Below are positions 28,492-36,328 of a DNA stretch of 64,000 nt, in pieces. The position numbers were made by a program, and so were the translations under genes. The stretch is from Cyclobacteriaceae bacterium YHN15 (GTDB lineage Bacteria; Bacteroidota; Bacteroidia; Cytophagales; Cyclobacteriaceae). Location of the stretch: the NCBI GenBank assembly GCA_003797895.1, contig RKQB01000012.1:61661-125660 (forward strand), read 5' to 3'. Position 1 is the stretch's first letter. Each line of letters opens with the position of its first letter. The notes under the pieces were generated by a model. That model had not been told where the DNA came from. It saw only the letters and a program-made list of their open reading frames with translations, and ran no database searches.

Positions 28492-29265
28492 ATGAATTCA
28501 ACAAATAACCCTTTTTCAATAGAAGGAAAAACCATCCTCATCACCGGTGCCTCATCAGGGATAGGACAAGGAATAGCCATAGCCTGCGCGCAACAGGGAG
28601 CGAAGGTATTGCTCTTGGGAAGGAATTTGAGCCGACTGGAAGAAACCTTGAAGTTGTGCGAAAACGGTCAAGAACATGGTTTTTTAAGCATGGATCTCCA
28701 AGAAGGTGTCATTGATACAAATGACCTCCCTTCATTTGTTAAGACACATGCCCCCATCCACGGCTTTGTACATGCTGCCGGTATATCCCCGACCATTCCA
28801 TTGAAGGTCATGAAAAAGGAGCAAGTACTTACTGCCTTTCAATTGAATGTATTTGCAGCCCTTGAAATCCTTCAGATCCTTACCAAAACAGGGGTCAAAG
28901 CACCGGAAGGAATGAGCATGGTAATGATTTCTTCCGTGATGAGTGAAGCCGGCGAAAAAGGAAAAAGCCTTTATGCCATGACCAAAGCAGCATTAGTGGC
29001 CATGGTCAAAAGCCTGGCTTTGGAATACGCCGACAAAAAAATCCGATTCAATACCATTTCCCCTTCCGTCGTCAATACCCCACTTTCCCTGAAATCTGAA
29101 TACAGAAAAGATGAATTGGCCATGAAGCAAGTTCAGGACCAACACCCATTGGGATTGGGAGAAGTAGAAGACGTGGCCAATGCAGCCCTATATTTGCTAT
29201 CCGATGCATCCAGATGGGTGACTGGTACTAATTTGATAGTGGACGGCGGATATTTGGCAAGATAA
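28492..29265 (+). CDS. SDR-family oxidoreductase (FabG-like ketoreductase)
   Basis: A 257-residue classical short-chain dehydrogenase. The NAD(P) loop TGASSGIG is at residues 19-26, the catalytic Ser is in MISSVMSE (Ser147/148), and the Tyr161-x3-Lys165 pair is in YAMTK. The C-terminal RWVTGTNLIVDGGYL is typical of FabG-like enzymes. In this neighbourhood it most likely reduces the 3-oxoacyl-ACP made by the KAS III to a 3-hydroxyacyl-ACP, though action on a sugar is possible. There is no signal peptide or membrane segment. Confidence 0.85.
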   Translation: MNSTNNPFSIEGKTILITGASSGIGQGIAIACAQQGAKVLLLGRNLSRLEETLKLCENGQEHGFLSMDLQEGVIDTNDLPSFVKTHAPIHGFVHAAGISPTIPLKVMKKEQVLTAFQLNVFAALEILQILTKTGVKAPEGMSMVMISSVMSEAGEKGKSLYAMTKAALVAMVKSLALEYADKKIRFNTISPSVVNTPLSLKSEYRKDELAMKQVQDQHPLGLGEVEDVANAALYLLSDASRWVTGTNLIVDGGYLAR

Positions 29266-29321
29266 GTTTATCTTTATTACTTTTAATTTTTACGGCAAGA
29301 TTATAAAATAGACCTGGTATT

Positions 29322-29975
29322 ATGAAAAATGTCATTATCATCGGTGCAGGCGGCCATGCAGCAGAATTGAATGATTACATCAATCACGATAATAAAAACA
29401 GGAATGGTAGCAATGGTCTGAACATTATCGGTTTTATCGATGATGACGAGGAAAGTTATAAGAGATATGCTTTTACTGCCCCTTTTTTGGGAGGAATTGC
29501 TGACCATAAAATCAACAAAGAGGCCTATTATTTGATGGGGATTGCCAAGTTGGAATACCGGAAAAGGATAATTTCAGAATTGGCTGAAAAAGGTGCAAAA
29601 TTCACCGCCTTTATTCATCCGGATGCTTTTATCTCGCCTTCTGCTCACATTGGCGAGGGTTCGGTGATCGCACCGAATGTAAATTTAGGTCCAAATACGG
29701 AGATTGGGGCATTTACCATGTTGAACAGCCGTTGCAGTATTGGCCATGACAGCAAAGTGGGTGAATTTAATTTTTTGAGTCCAAATGTTTGCCTCTCAGG
29801 ATTCACGGTAATAGGGAATGAAAATCTATTTGGGATCAACAGTGCAACTATTCCTGGAATAGAGGTGGGAAATGGCAATAAAATTATGGCCGGGATGGTA
29901 TTGGATAAGAACGTCGGGAATAATGAAGTTGTATTTTACAGGTTTAAAGAAAAGGTGATAGCAGTAACTAAGTGA
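29322..29975 (+). CDS. Left-handed beta-helix acyltransferase (NeuD/PglD-like)
   Basis: A 217-residue protein of the NeuD/PglD family. The N-terminus has a Rossmann-like start KNVIIIGAGGHAAELNDYI, followed by hexapeptide repeats (SAHIGEGSVIAPNVNLGPNTEIGAF and onward) from about residue 105. The catalytic His expected in this family is in CSIGHDSKVG. PglD enzymes acetylate the 4-amino group of UDP-4-amino-4,6-dideoxy-GlcNAc. Here, between an SDR and a phosphopantetheinyl transferase, the acyl donor may instead be an acyl-ACP. A second such enzyme is at 54977-55585. Its stop overlaps the next start. Confidence 0.83.
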   Translation: MKNVIIIGAGGHAAELNDYINHDNKNRNGSNGLNIIGFIDDDEESYKRYAFTAPFLGGIADHKINKEAYYLMGIAKLEYRKRIISELAEKGAKFTAFIHPDAFISPSAHIGEGSVIAPNVNLGPNTEIGAFTMLNSRCSIGHDSKVGEFNFLSPNVCLSGFTVIGNENLFGINSATIPGIEVGNGNKIMAGMVLDKNVGNNEVVFYRFKEKVIAVTK

Positions 29976-30334
29976 AAAGCTTTATAGGGACTGATATTGA
30001 ATCCATTGAGAGGTTTCAAAGGTTATGGACCAAGAAACCGCATCTTTTAGAAAAGTTATTTTTCTCATCAGAATTGGAAAAAGCAAAGTCCTCCAATCAT
30101 TCCGCAAAGCATCTGACTGGGCTCTGGTGTGCGAAAGAAGCGGTATTGAAAGCCTTTGCTCCAGTTTTGGAACTTGAAGTAACTCTGATCGAAATCACCA
30201 AAAATCCCAAAGGCTATCCTGAGGCCATCATTCACCATTCCGAAATTTCCTCCATCAATTACCATCTTTCCATCAGCATCTCCCATACCGGGGAAATGGC
30301 GACGGCTACGGCTTTAGTCCAAATACTTAGATAA
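29972..30334 (+). CDS. 4'-Phosphopantetheinyl transferase (AcpS-type)
   Basis: A 120-residue protein starting at GTG 29972, overlapping the previous stop by four bases. It has the AcpS hallmarks: Asp8 in GTDIESIERF and Glu56 in WCAKEAVLKAF, the two magnesium-binding acidic residues. It should load 4'-phosphopantetheine onto Ser34 of the ACP at 26758. Size and sequence fit the small trimeric AcpS type rather than the double-length Sfp type. A dedicated copy inside a glycan locus supports the view that ACP chemistry is part of glycan decoration. Confidence 0.87.
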   Translation: MKSFIGTDIESIERFQRLWTKKPHLLEKLFFSSELEKAKSSNHSAKHLTGLWCAKEAVLKAFAPVLELEVTLIEITKNPKGYPEAIIHHSEISSINYHLSISISHTGEMATATALVQILR

Positions 30335-30340
30335 ATGTAG

Positions 30341-30426
30341 AATAGAACGCTGATGACGCAGATAATGCGGATAATCACTGATTTTTATCCGCGTTAATCA
30401 GCAAAATCCGCGTTATCTGCGTTCCA
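30341..30426. repeat. R2 inverted repeat
   Basis: GAACGCTGATGACGCAGAT at the left and GTTATCTGCGTTCC at the right form an imperfect inverted repeat between the phosphopantetheinyl transferase and the initiating sugar transferase. Confidence 0.65.
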
Positions 30427-30432
30427 TCCATC

Positions 30433-31041
30433 ATGTTTTATAAAAACTACTTTAAAAGGCCCTTAGACATTTTAGGGGCACTGATAGGCTTAAGTGTTTT
30501 AAGCCCCATATTTATCACAGTTTACCTTATCCTTTTTATCCAAAATAAGGGAAAGGTATTCTACTATCAGGAAAGACCCGGTATGCACCAAAAACCCTTT
30601 AACATCATCAAATTCAAAACGATGACGGATGAAAAGGATGCCGAAGGGAAGCTATTACCTGATGTGAAAAGAATTACCTGGGCAGGGAATATCATCCGTA
30701 AATTTTCTTTTGATGAATTGCCACAGTTGATCAATATTTTAAAAGGGGATATGAGTTTGGTGGGGCCAAGGCCTTTGTTATTTAAATATATACCCCTTTA
30801 TTCCAAGGAACAGTTGAGAAGGCATGAAGTGAGGCCAGGGGGCACAGGATGGGCACAGGTTAACGGTAGGAACTCCATTTCCTGGACCCGAAAATTTGAG
30901 CTGGATATTGAGTATGTAGATAATGTGACTTTTTGGTTTGATGTGAAGATTTTCTTTTTGTCGATTTATAAAATCTTCAAAAGAGAAGGCATCAACCAAT
31001 CCGATGAAAAAACCATGCAGGCGTTTAATGGAAAAAATTAA
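30433..31041 (+). CDS. Initiating sugar transferase (PglC/WcaJ-like monotopic phosphoglycosyltransferase)
   Basis: A 202-residue enzyme that transfers a sugar phosphate from a UDP-sugar to undecaprenyl phosphate. The N-terminal re-entrant membrane helix (ILGALIGLSVLSPIFITVYLILFI) is followed by QERPG, the KFKTM block, the catalytic Asp-Glu pair in SFDELPQ, and GPRPLL. This is the short PglC size without the WcaJ N-terminal domains. Together with PglF, PglE and PglD homologues in this window, the natural substrate may be a diacetamido-bacillosamine-type sugar or its acylated variant (inference). Confidence 0.9.
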   Translation: MFYKNYFKRPLDILGALIGLSVLSPIFITVYLILFIQNKGKVFYYQERPGMHQKPFNIIKFKTMTDEKDAEGKLLPDVKRITWAGNIIRKFSFDELPQLINILKGDMSLVGPRPLLFKYIPLYSKEQLRRHEVRPGGTGWAQVNGRNSISWTRKFELDIEYVDNVTFWFDVKIFFLSIYKIFKREGINQSDEKTMQAFNGKN

Positions 31042-31593
31042 AGATGGAACGTTTATGGCTAGGAAGAGCAGCGGGGGAATGACGACGGACCGGGCCGGCT
31101 CTGGCCTTGAGCGCTGATAGGATTCCGTCGTCTTGATTTTTTTGGTTACTTTTTGTATCAAAGCCTGTCCCGGAGAACTTCGGGAACAAAAAGTGACTAA
31201 AGCAATAAATGATTCAATATACAATGACGGGTTGAAAGATATTTTCTGTTGAGTAAATGGTCGGTTTAGTTAGATGCAATTACAAATGATCAACTACCTG
31301 AAGGCTACAGATAAAGAAGTGGGTTTGTTATTGAACTTCGGGAAAAAGCCGCAGTTTAGAAGAAAGGTTTTCACTAATAAATTATAGAACGCAGATAAAC
31401 GCGGATATAGCAGATGAACGCTGATCCGAGCTGGAATAAATCCGAGACCTTCAGCTAAATCCCTGCCCGTCCGGCAGGCGGGCGCGTCATCAGCGTTCTA
31501 TTAAACTCCATTTAACTTTTACCAAACAAAAAAAGCTAGGAAAACCGAACTTTGATCAATAATTTAGGGTATTAGGCAAAAGGAGGCAAGCTC
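31042..31593. repeat. Repeat block: R3 copy A and R2
   Basis: R3 copy A runs from about 31055 to 31385 and includes the C-terminal fragment of a GxxExxY gene listed separately. An R2 inverted repeat lies at 31385-31500 with a GCCCGTCCGGCAGGCGGGC hairpin inside. The toxin-antitoxin pair that follows has the best Shine-Dalgarno site of the window, AGGAGG at 31581-31586, seven bases before ATG 31594. Confidence 0.7.
31274..31387 (+). pseudogene. C-terminal fragment of a GxxExxY-family gene (copy A)
   Basis: The frame from 31274 encodes 37 residues, QMINYLKATDKEVGLLLNFG and KPQFRRKVF, which matches the usual end of GxxExxY (PD-(D/E)XK-like) proteins. The N-terminal part is absent. A near-identical fragment is at 33088-33195, and an N-terminal fragment of the same family is at 34211-34384. 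The stop falls at the junction with an R2 repeat. Confidence 0.65.
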
Positions 31594-31821
31594 ATGACTA
31601 CGAGACAATTAAAAGAGAGATTGAAAAAAAGGATTGAAAATCTTTCTCCCGAAAAACTTCAAGACCTTTCCAGGTTTTTAGAATCCATGGAAACAGAAAA
31701 CAACAAAATGAAAGTTTTGACATTTGCCGGGTCTTGGGCAGATCTTGATGGGGAGACTTTTGATGAATTAACGAACAATTTGGAGAATAGAAGGAAATCC
31801 AAAAGAACTAGATTTTTTTAA
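31594..31821 (+). CDS. VapB-like antitoxin
   Basis: A 75-residue charged protein directly upstream of a PIN-domain toxin, overlapping it by one base (TAATG). The N-terminal helix pattern TTRQLKERLKKRIENLSPEKLQDLSRFLESME resembles DUF2281-type antitoxins, and the basic C-terminus (NNLENRRKSKRTRFF) is the kind that wraps the toxin. A canonical AGGAGG ribosome-binding site lies seven bases upstream, which would favour high antitoxin synthesis. Its role is inferred mainly from the partner. Confidence 0.75.
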   Translation: MTTRQLKERLKKRIENLSPEKLQDLSRFLESMETENNKMKVLTFAGSWADLDGETFDELTNNLENRRKSKRTRFF

Positions 31822-32222
31822 TGAAGCCAGTTTTAATTGATACTGACATTATATCCTATTTTTTGAAGGGAAATGAAAAGGTCTTCCTTAGATTCCAAGA
31901 ATACCTCAAGGACTTTGATCGTATCAATATAAGTATAATCACTTATTATGAGATTGTCAGCGGTTTAACTTTTAAGAACGCTGAAAAGCAACTTCAGATT
32001 TTTGAGGAGTTTTGTTCTACTTCCACAATTATTAACCTGAGCAAAGGCTCCATTAAAATGTCTGCAGAGATTTATGCAAATCAAAGGAAGAAAGGGAAAG
32101 CGGTTGATGATATCGATATCTTGATTGCAGGTATCGCTATTTCCAATGATTTTGTCTTGGTAACAAACAATATCAAGCATTTTGGCAAAATTGATGGCCT
32201 TGAGGTCGATAATTGGATTTGA
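31821..32222 (+). CDS. VapC-like PIN-domain toxin
   Basis: A 133-residue PIN-domain ribonuclease. The acidic metal-binding residues are Asp7 (LIDTDIISYFL), a Glu in TYYEIVSG at about residue 43, and Asp residues in KAVDDIDILIAGIA at about 95-100. The end LVTNNIKHFGKIDGLEV is the usual C-terminal strand block. VapC toxins cleave tRNA or rRNA. The pair is bracketed by two copies of repeat R3, at about 31055 and 32888. Confidence 0.88.
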   Translation: MKPVLIDTDIISYFLKGNEKVFLRFQEYLKDFDRINISIITYYEIVSGLTFKNAEKQLQIFEEFCSTSTIINLSKGSIKMSAEIYANQRKKGKAVDDIDILIAGIAISNDFVLVTNNIKHFGKIDGLEVDNWI

Positions 32223-33374
32223 TAATTTTCTGGTATATTTTCTTAATAGAACGCGGATGACGCAGATTAGGCAGGACAAGCCGTTGAATAAATGTTTCTT
32301 CGGACATTTATAGGCTTGGGCCAGGGTGCAGGGCCGGATGATCCGAGCAGGAATAAATCTGCGACCATCTGCTTAATCCCTGCCCGTCCGGCAGGCGGGC
32401 GCTTCATCCGCGTTCTATAAAAAAAATTGCGTCACCTGTACTTAGCGAAGACAAATTATTCTATAAAAACGTCCATGAACTTTGAACAAGCTAAAACCAA
32501 ATTCTCCGAAATTTTTAAACCCAAAGTTAAAATGCACATTACAATAGGCATAAATTGTATGTATTTGCACATTGAAATGTAAAAAATGGAAGGAACGCGG
32601 GTTGTTCGCAGGCTCACTGAATAGAACGCGGATGACGCGGATGACGCGGATTGGGCGGATTGGGCGGATGGTCGCAGATAAAAACCAAGAGAAATCCGCG
32701 ACCATCTGCTAGATCCCTGCCTTTGTTCCTGTGGAAGGCATGCGATTCATCGAAATACTAGGAATAATTTCCGGGCTTCAACTATCATAGAACTAAGAGA
32801 TCTGAGAGTTAAGAATCAGTTCAGAGGACTTATTAAGTGAAGGGCCAGACTGTAAGTTAAGAAGACGAAGATTCTACATAGTGAAATATTTATGGCTAAG
32901 AAGAGCAGCGGGGGAATGACGACGGACCGGGCCGGCTCTGGCCTTGAGCGCTGATAGGATTCCGTCGTCTTGATTTTTTTGGTTACTTTTTGTATCAAGA
33001 CAAAAAGTGACTAAAGCAATAAATCATTCAATATACAATGACGGTTTGAAAGATATTTTCTGTTGAGTAAAGGGTCGGTTTAGTTAGATGCAATTACAAT
33101 TGATCAACTACCTGAAGGCTACAGATAAAGAAGTGGGGTTGTTGCTGAATTTTGGGAAAAGGCCACAGTTTAGGAGAAAGGTTTTCACGAATAGGATAGA
33201 ACGCCGATGACGCTGATACAGCTGATGATCGCGGATAGTATCAAGGTCGTATCAGCGATTATCCGTTAAATCCCTGCCTAGCCGGCAGGCGCGTTATCTG
33301 CGTTCCATTATATAATCCGCGAAATGGACCTCCTACATTTGATTGATATTTTAACAATACATGAAAAAAATCCG
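32223..33374. repeat. Repeat block: three R2 copies and R3 copy B
   Basis: R2 copies lie at 32247-32418, 32622-32735 and 33197-33306. The middle one contains short tandem units GATGACGCG and TGGGCG(GAT). R3 copy B spans about 32888-33195; compared with copy A it lacks a 24-base hairpin insert (CCTGTCCCGGAGAACTTCGG). I see no intact gene. Confidence 0.7.
33088..33195 (+). pseudogene. C-terminal fragment of a GxxExxY-family gene (copy B)
   Basis: Encodes the same KATDKEVGLLLNFGKRPQFR stretch as copy A with mostly silent changes, then runs into an R2 repeat. Its conservation as protein suggests the duplicated segment once carried part of a working GxxExxY gene. Confidence 0.6.
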
Positions 33375-33382
33375 TAAATTTG
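33375..33382 (+). promoter_or_regulatory. -7 promoter box TAAATTTG
   Basis: TAAATTTG matches the Bacteroidota -7 consensus TAnnTTTG and lies 21 bases before ATG 33404. An in-frame TTG at 33380 falls inside the box, which argues for the ATG as the true start. Confidence 0.5.
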
Positions 33383-33403
33383 AATAAGTCAATTAGTTAC
33401 AAA

Positions 33404-33631
33404 ATGAACTTATTATATAGAATCACCATAAACCCTCAGATTTGTCATGGAAAGCCATGTGTCAGAGATATGAGATGGCCTGTAGAAGTGATCATTGATA
33501 TGCTGGGATCTGGCATGAGTATAGAAGAGATTTTGGAAGACCATCCTGAATTGGAAAGGGAAGATATATTTGCTTGTTTACAATATGCCAAACTTTCTCT
33601 TTCTGGTCAAAATATCAAAGAGGTGGCCTAA
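33404..33631 (+). CDS. DUF433 antitoxin
   Basis: A 75-residue protein with the complete DUF433 signature: NPQICHGKPCVRDMRWPVEVI, a MLGSGMSIEEILEDHPELE turn, and EDIFACLQYA. These helix-turn-helix proteins are the antitoxin half of a two-gene module with DUF5615 PIN-like proteins. ATG 33404 was preferred over TTG 33380 (see promoter). The stop overlaps the toxin start by one base, the same TAATG coupling used by the pair at 31594. Confidence 0.88.
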   Translation: MNLLYRITINPQICHGKPCVRDMRWPVEVIIDMLGSGMSIEEILEDHPELEREDIFACLQYAKLSLSGQNIKEVA

Positions 33632-33990
33632 TGAGGTTTATCTGTGATGTTCATATTCCCTATAAATTAGTAAATTACCTCAGAAAGTTAGAATTTGAAA
33701 CCCTTCACATTAATGAAATCTTAGATAAATGGCATTCTAAAGATAAAGATATTTGCATCTATGCCGACACCAATGACTTCATAGTCGTTACAAAAGATGC
33801 TGATTTCAGAAACAGTTTTTTGATTGAGGGCACTCCGGGGAAATTAGTGAGAATTAAACTTGGGAATCTCTCCACATCAATTTTAATCAAGGTTATATCT
33901 GAAAATCTTGAAGCCATCCAAACATTAAATTCAAAAGGTAGCTTTATGATCGAATTAGATGAGCAATCTTCAACCTTTATACAAAGATGA
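33631..33990 (+). CDS. DUF5615 PIN-like toxin
   Basis: A 119-residue protein of the COG4634/DUF5615 family, a PIN-like nuclease fold. The start MRFICDVHIPYKLVNYLRK puts Asp6 where PIN proteins have their first metal ligand. A central D-x4-Y-A-D block (KDKDICIYADTNDF) and TKDADFRNSF give the other acidic residues. It partners with the DUF433 protein. An upstream in-frame start at 33574 exists but lies inside the antitoxin gene. Confidence 0.86.
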   Translation: MRFICDVHIPYKLVNYLRKLEFETLHINEILDKWHSKDKDICIYADTNDFIVVTKDADFRNSFLIEGTPGKLVRIKLGNLSTSILIKVISENLEAIQTLNSKGSFMIELDEQSSTFIQR

Positions 33991-34503
33991 GGATTGTATC
34001 ATTTAGAATAGTTCGCGAAGCTTACAAATAATTAGAACGCACCTGCCTTCCTCCGGTCAGCAGGCTTGGGCCAGTGTGAAAGGCTGGATAGATAATCGCA
34101 GAACTTGTCCCGCAAGGCGGGATCCGAGCAGGAATAAATCCGCGCAGATCAGCTAAATCAGCGTAACCTGTACTGAGCGAAGTCGAAGTATCCGCGTTCC
34201 AAAAGAATAAATGGAAAATCTATTACATAAAGACATCACCGACGGGATAATCAATGCTTTTTATAAGGTCTATAATGTTTTAGGCTATGGATTTTTGGAA
34301 AAGGTATATGAGAATGCCTTATTCCATGAACTGACTGCTGCCGGTTATTGGGGAGTCAAATTTAAGTTAATTGTTAAAAGTTAAACGTTCAAACCCCTCC
34401 GAAATACTTTGAGGCAAGTTGAATTAATGAACCTTGAACCTTGAACACTTAACACTTAACATTTAACACTCAGCACTCAACACTCAACACTCAGCCCCCC
34501 GCC
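33991..34503. repeat. Repeat and remnant region before the DUF218 gene
   Basis: An R2-type inverted repeat with a hairpin insert covers about 34033-34200. The GxxExxY N-terminal fragment follows. At about 34430-34498 there is a short tandem tract with period near nine bases (CACTTAA, AACACTCAACACTCAG). The same kind of AACACT tract precedes the export gene at 1927. Confidence 0.6.
34211..34384 (+). pseudogene. N-terminal fragment of a GxxExxY-family gene
   Basis: A 57-residue frame starting at ATG 34211 contains KDITDGIINAFYKVYNVLGY and the family-naming motif GFLEKVYE. The family is normally about 120-130 residues, but here the frame ends at a stop after LIVKS, in unrelated sequence. The missing C-terminal part resembles the fragments at 31274 and 33088. 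Confidence 0.75.
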
Positions 34504-35229
34504 ATGCGCTTCCTCGCCCACAACCTCCTCCTCAATCCAGGCTTCTGGATATTTTGTGTTTTGATAGGGGGGATGGTGTTGAATTATAAGAAAAGGCTTT
34601 GGCTGGTCTTTCCATTGGCTATCATGGCCTTCATGCTTTTTCCAAAGCCTATCCAGTATTTGGTAGAAAAAGAGGAGCGGCGATTTCCGATCTGGGAAAG
34701 CCATCAGACTTATGCACCTTATATTTTAGTCCTGGGTGCTGGAGGTACGCCTGAACCCTCACTCAGCCCCATGTTGCGCATCAGCGGTTCACCTTATCAT
34801 AGGGTGATGCAGGGTATACGTATCTGGCATCAGGTACCTGAAGCACTCTTGGTCTTTTCCAGTGCCGGCAGGCCGGGCTATCCTTCCCAGGCGGAGATGT
34901 ATGCAGAGGTAGCTAGGGAATGGGGTGTGCCCGATTCGGTAATCAGGATTGTCCCCAAACCTTTGAATACCCAAGAAGAAGCCAGGGATTTTGTGGCGGC
35001 CTTCCCAGAGGCGAAGTCAGTAATCTTGGTGACATCGGCTTTGCATATTCCCAGGGCCAAGAAGATCTTTGAAAAACAGGGCTTGGAGGTGATTCCGGCA
35101 CCTTCGGATTTTCGGGTGAAGCGACATCCGGCGGGAGAGGGTTTTGGATGGGTGCCGAGTATGGAGGCGATGATGTTGTGGCAGGGGTATTTACATGAGA
35201 AGGTGGGGATTTTATTATTAGGACAATAG
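34504..35229 (+). CDS. DUF218 / YdcF-ElyC-family membrane protein
   Basis: A 241-residue protein. Two hydrophobic segments at residues about 12-27 and 31-46 are followed by the DUF218 domain: YILVLGAGGTPEP, then LLVFSSAGRPGYPSQAEMYAEVA, NTQEEARDF and VTSALHIPRAKKIFEKQGLEVIPAP. ElyC-type proteins affect undecaprenyl-phosphate use and envelope integrity; YdcF binds S-adenosylmethionine. A role in lipid-carrier balance next to glycan genes is plausible but unproven. Confidence 0.82.
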   Translation: MRFLAHNLLLNPGFWIFCVLIGGMVLNYKKRLWLVFPLAIMAFMLFPKPIQYLVEKEERRFPIWESHQTYAPYILVLGAGGTPEPSLSPMLRISGSPYHRVMQGIRIWHQVPEALLVFSSAGRPGYPSQAEMYAEVAREWGVPDSVIRIVPKPLNTQEEARDFVAAFPEAKSVILVTSALHIPRAKKIFEKQGLEVIPAPSDFRVKRHPAGEGFGWVPSMEAMMLWQGYLHEKVGILLLGQ

Positions 35230-35454
35230 AACACAGATGACGCAGATGTAGCGGATGAACGCTGATTCGAGCTTGAAAAAATCCGAGACCATCAGCAAAA
35301 TCCGCGTCATCTGCGTTGCAATTACCTAAGAGTCTAGTAAAAAGGCAAAAGCGATGCCCTGAGCTTGTCGAAGGGTAAAAAATGGGAGTTGAGAATGATT
35401 TTATGACTGAGAGACTGAGGGACGGAGAGAGGGGGGAGGTTTAAGATTTAAAGC
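35226..35454. repeat. R2 inverted repeat after the DUF218 gene
   Basis: R2 copy at 35226-35319 (GAACACAGATGACGCAGAT ... GCGTCATCTGCGTTGC). It starts inside the DUF218 stop region. A short GAGACTGAGGGACGGAGAGA octamer tract lies near 35408-35430. Confidence 0.6.
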
Positions 35455-36243
35455 TTAATGATTAAAGTCCTTACCAAAAATTACATGTTTAATTCTATAC
35501 CAAAGCATGTAAAGGGCTTTGATCAAATACCTGCTTGAGATAAAGAGGTAATTTGAATAGATATTGTTCTCCCTTAGGCCTTGGAGATTTTCCCTGTTTT
35601 TCAAAAAGATATTTTTAAGCGAGGGGCTACTCATACCACCTCTTCTCATGGATAATAAGTCAATAGGTATATAGTGACACTTGATCTTATTGGTCCATAA
35701 GTACCGGATCAAAAATTCAAAATCACTGGTTAATTTATAGTTCTCTTTGTAAGGACCAATTTTTTCCAAAATCTCTCTTTTTACAAAAAAGGTAGGGTGG
35801 GCAGGCATAAACCCAAACCTGAATTTCCAAGGCCTAAAATGTCCCGAAGAATAATACCGGTGTACTTTTGTTTCATCCGTTCTTTGAACAATTAGGACAT
35901 CTGCCAATACACTTTCAGTGCCGGTGGATTCAAATGTTTGTACAATTTGCGAAATGGCATCCTTGCGGTGGTAAAAATCATCTGAGTTGAGAATCCCGAT
36001 GATATCTCCGGTAGAAACCTGAATTCCTTTATTGATGGCCTGGTACATTCCTGTATCCGGTTCAGAAATCCACTTATGGATAGTGTCTGTATGGGATCGA
36101 ATAATGGCCAAAGTATCATCGGTTGAATTGCCGTCCACCACAATAAACTCTATGTCCTTGTAATCCTGTTCCGCAATACTTCCGATGGTTTTATGGATGG
36201 TAGAAGCGGAATTGTAGGTGGCTGTGATGATACTGACTTTCAT
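35455..36243 (-). CDS. Glycosyltransferase, GT2 family
   Basis: A 262-residue GT-A enzyme on the minus strand. The start KVSIITATYNSASTIHKTIG, the VVDGNSTDDT block, SEPDTGMYQAINKGI and the DXD site in GILNSDDFYH are classical WcaA-like GT2 features. The C-terminal end has a hydrophobic stretch (YLIKALYMLWYRIKHVI) that may associate with the membrane. It is transcribed away from the RiPP genes. It is the only glycosyltransferase of the window on the minus strand and outside the main operon. Confidence 0.9.
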   Translation of the reverse strand: MKVSIITATYNSASTIHKTIGSIAEQDYKDIEFIVVDGNSTDDTLAIIRSHTDTIHKWISEPDTGMYQAINKGIQVSTGDIIGILNSDDFYHRKDAISQIVQTFESTGTESVLADVLIVQRTDETKVHRYYSSGHFRPWKFRFGFMPAHPTFFVKREILEKIGPYKENYKLTSDFEFLIRYLWTNKIKCHYIPIDLLSMRRGGMSSPSLKNIFLKNRENLQGLRENNIYSNYLFISSRYLIKALYMLWYRIKHVIFGKDFNH

Positions 36244-36328
36244 TAATTAATCCTTCAAAAAGAAAAACGAATATAGAAAATTAAGTTTGGCGTACCTTTC
36301 ATTTTTAAAACTGTTTTAAATTCATTGC

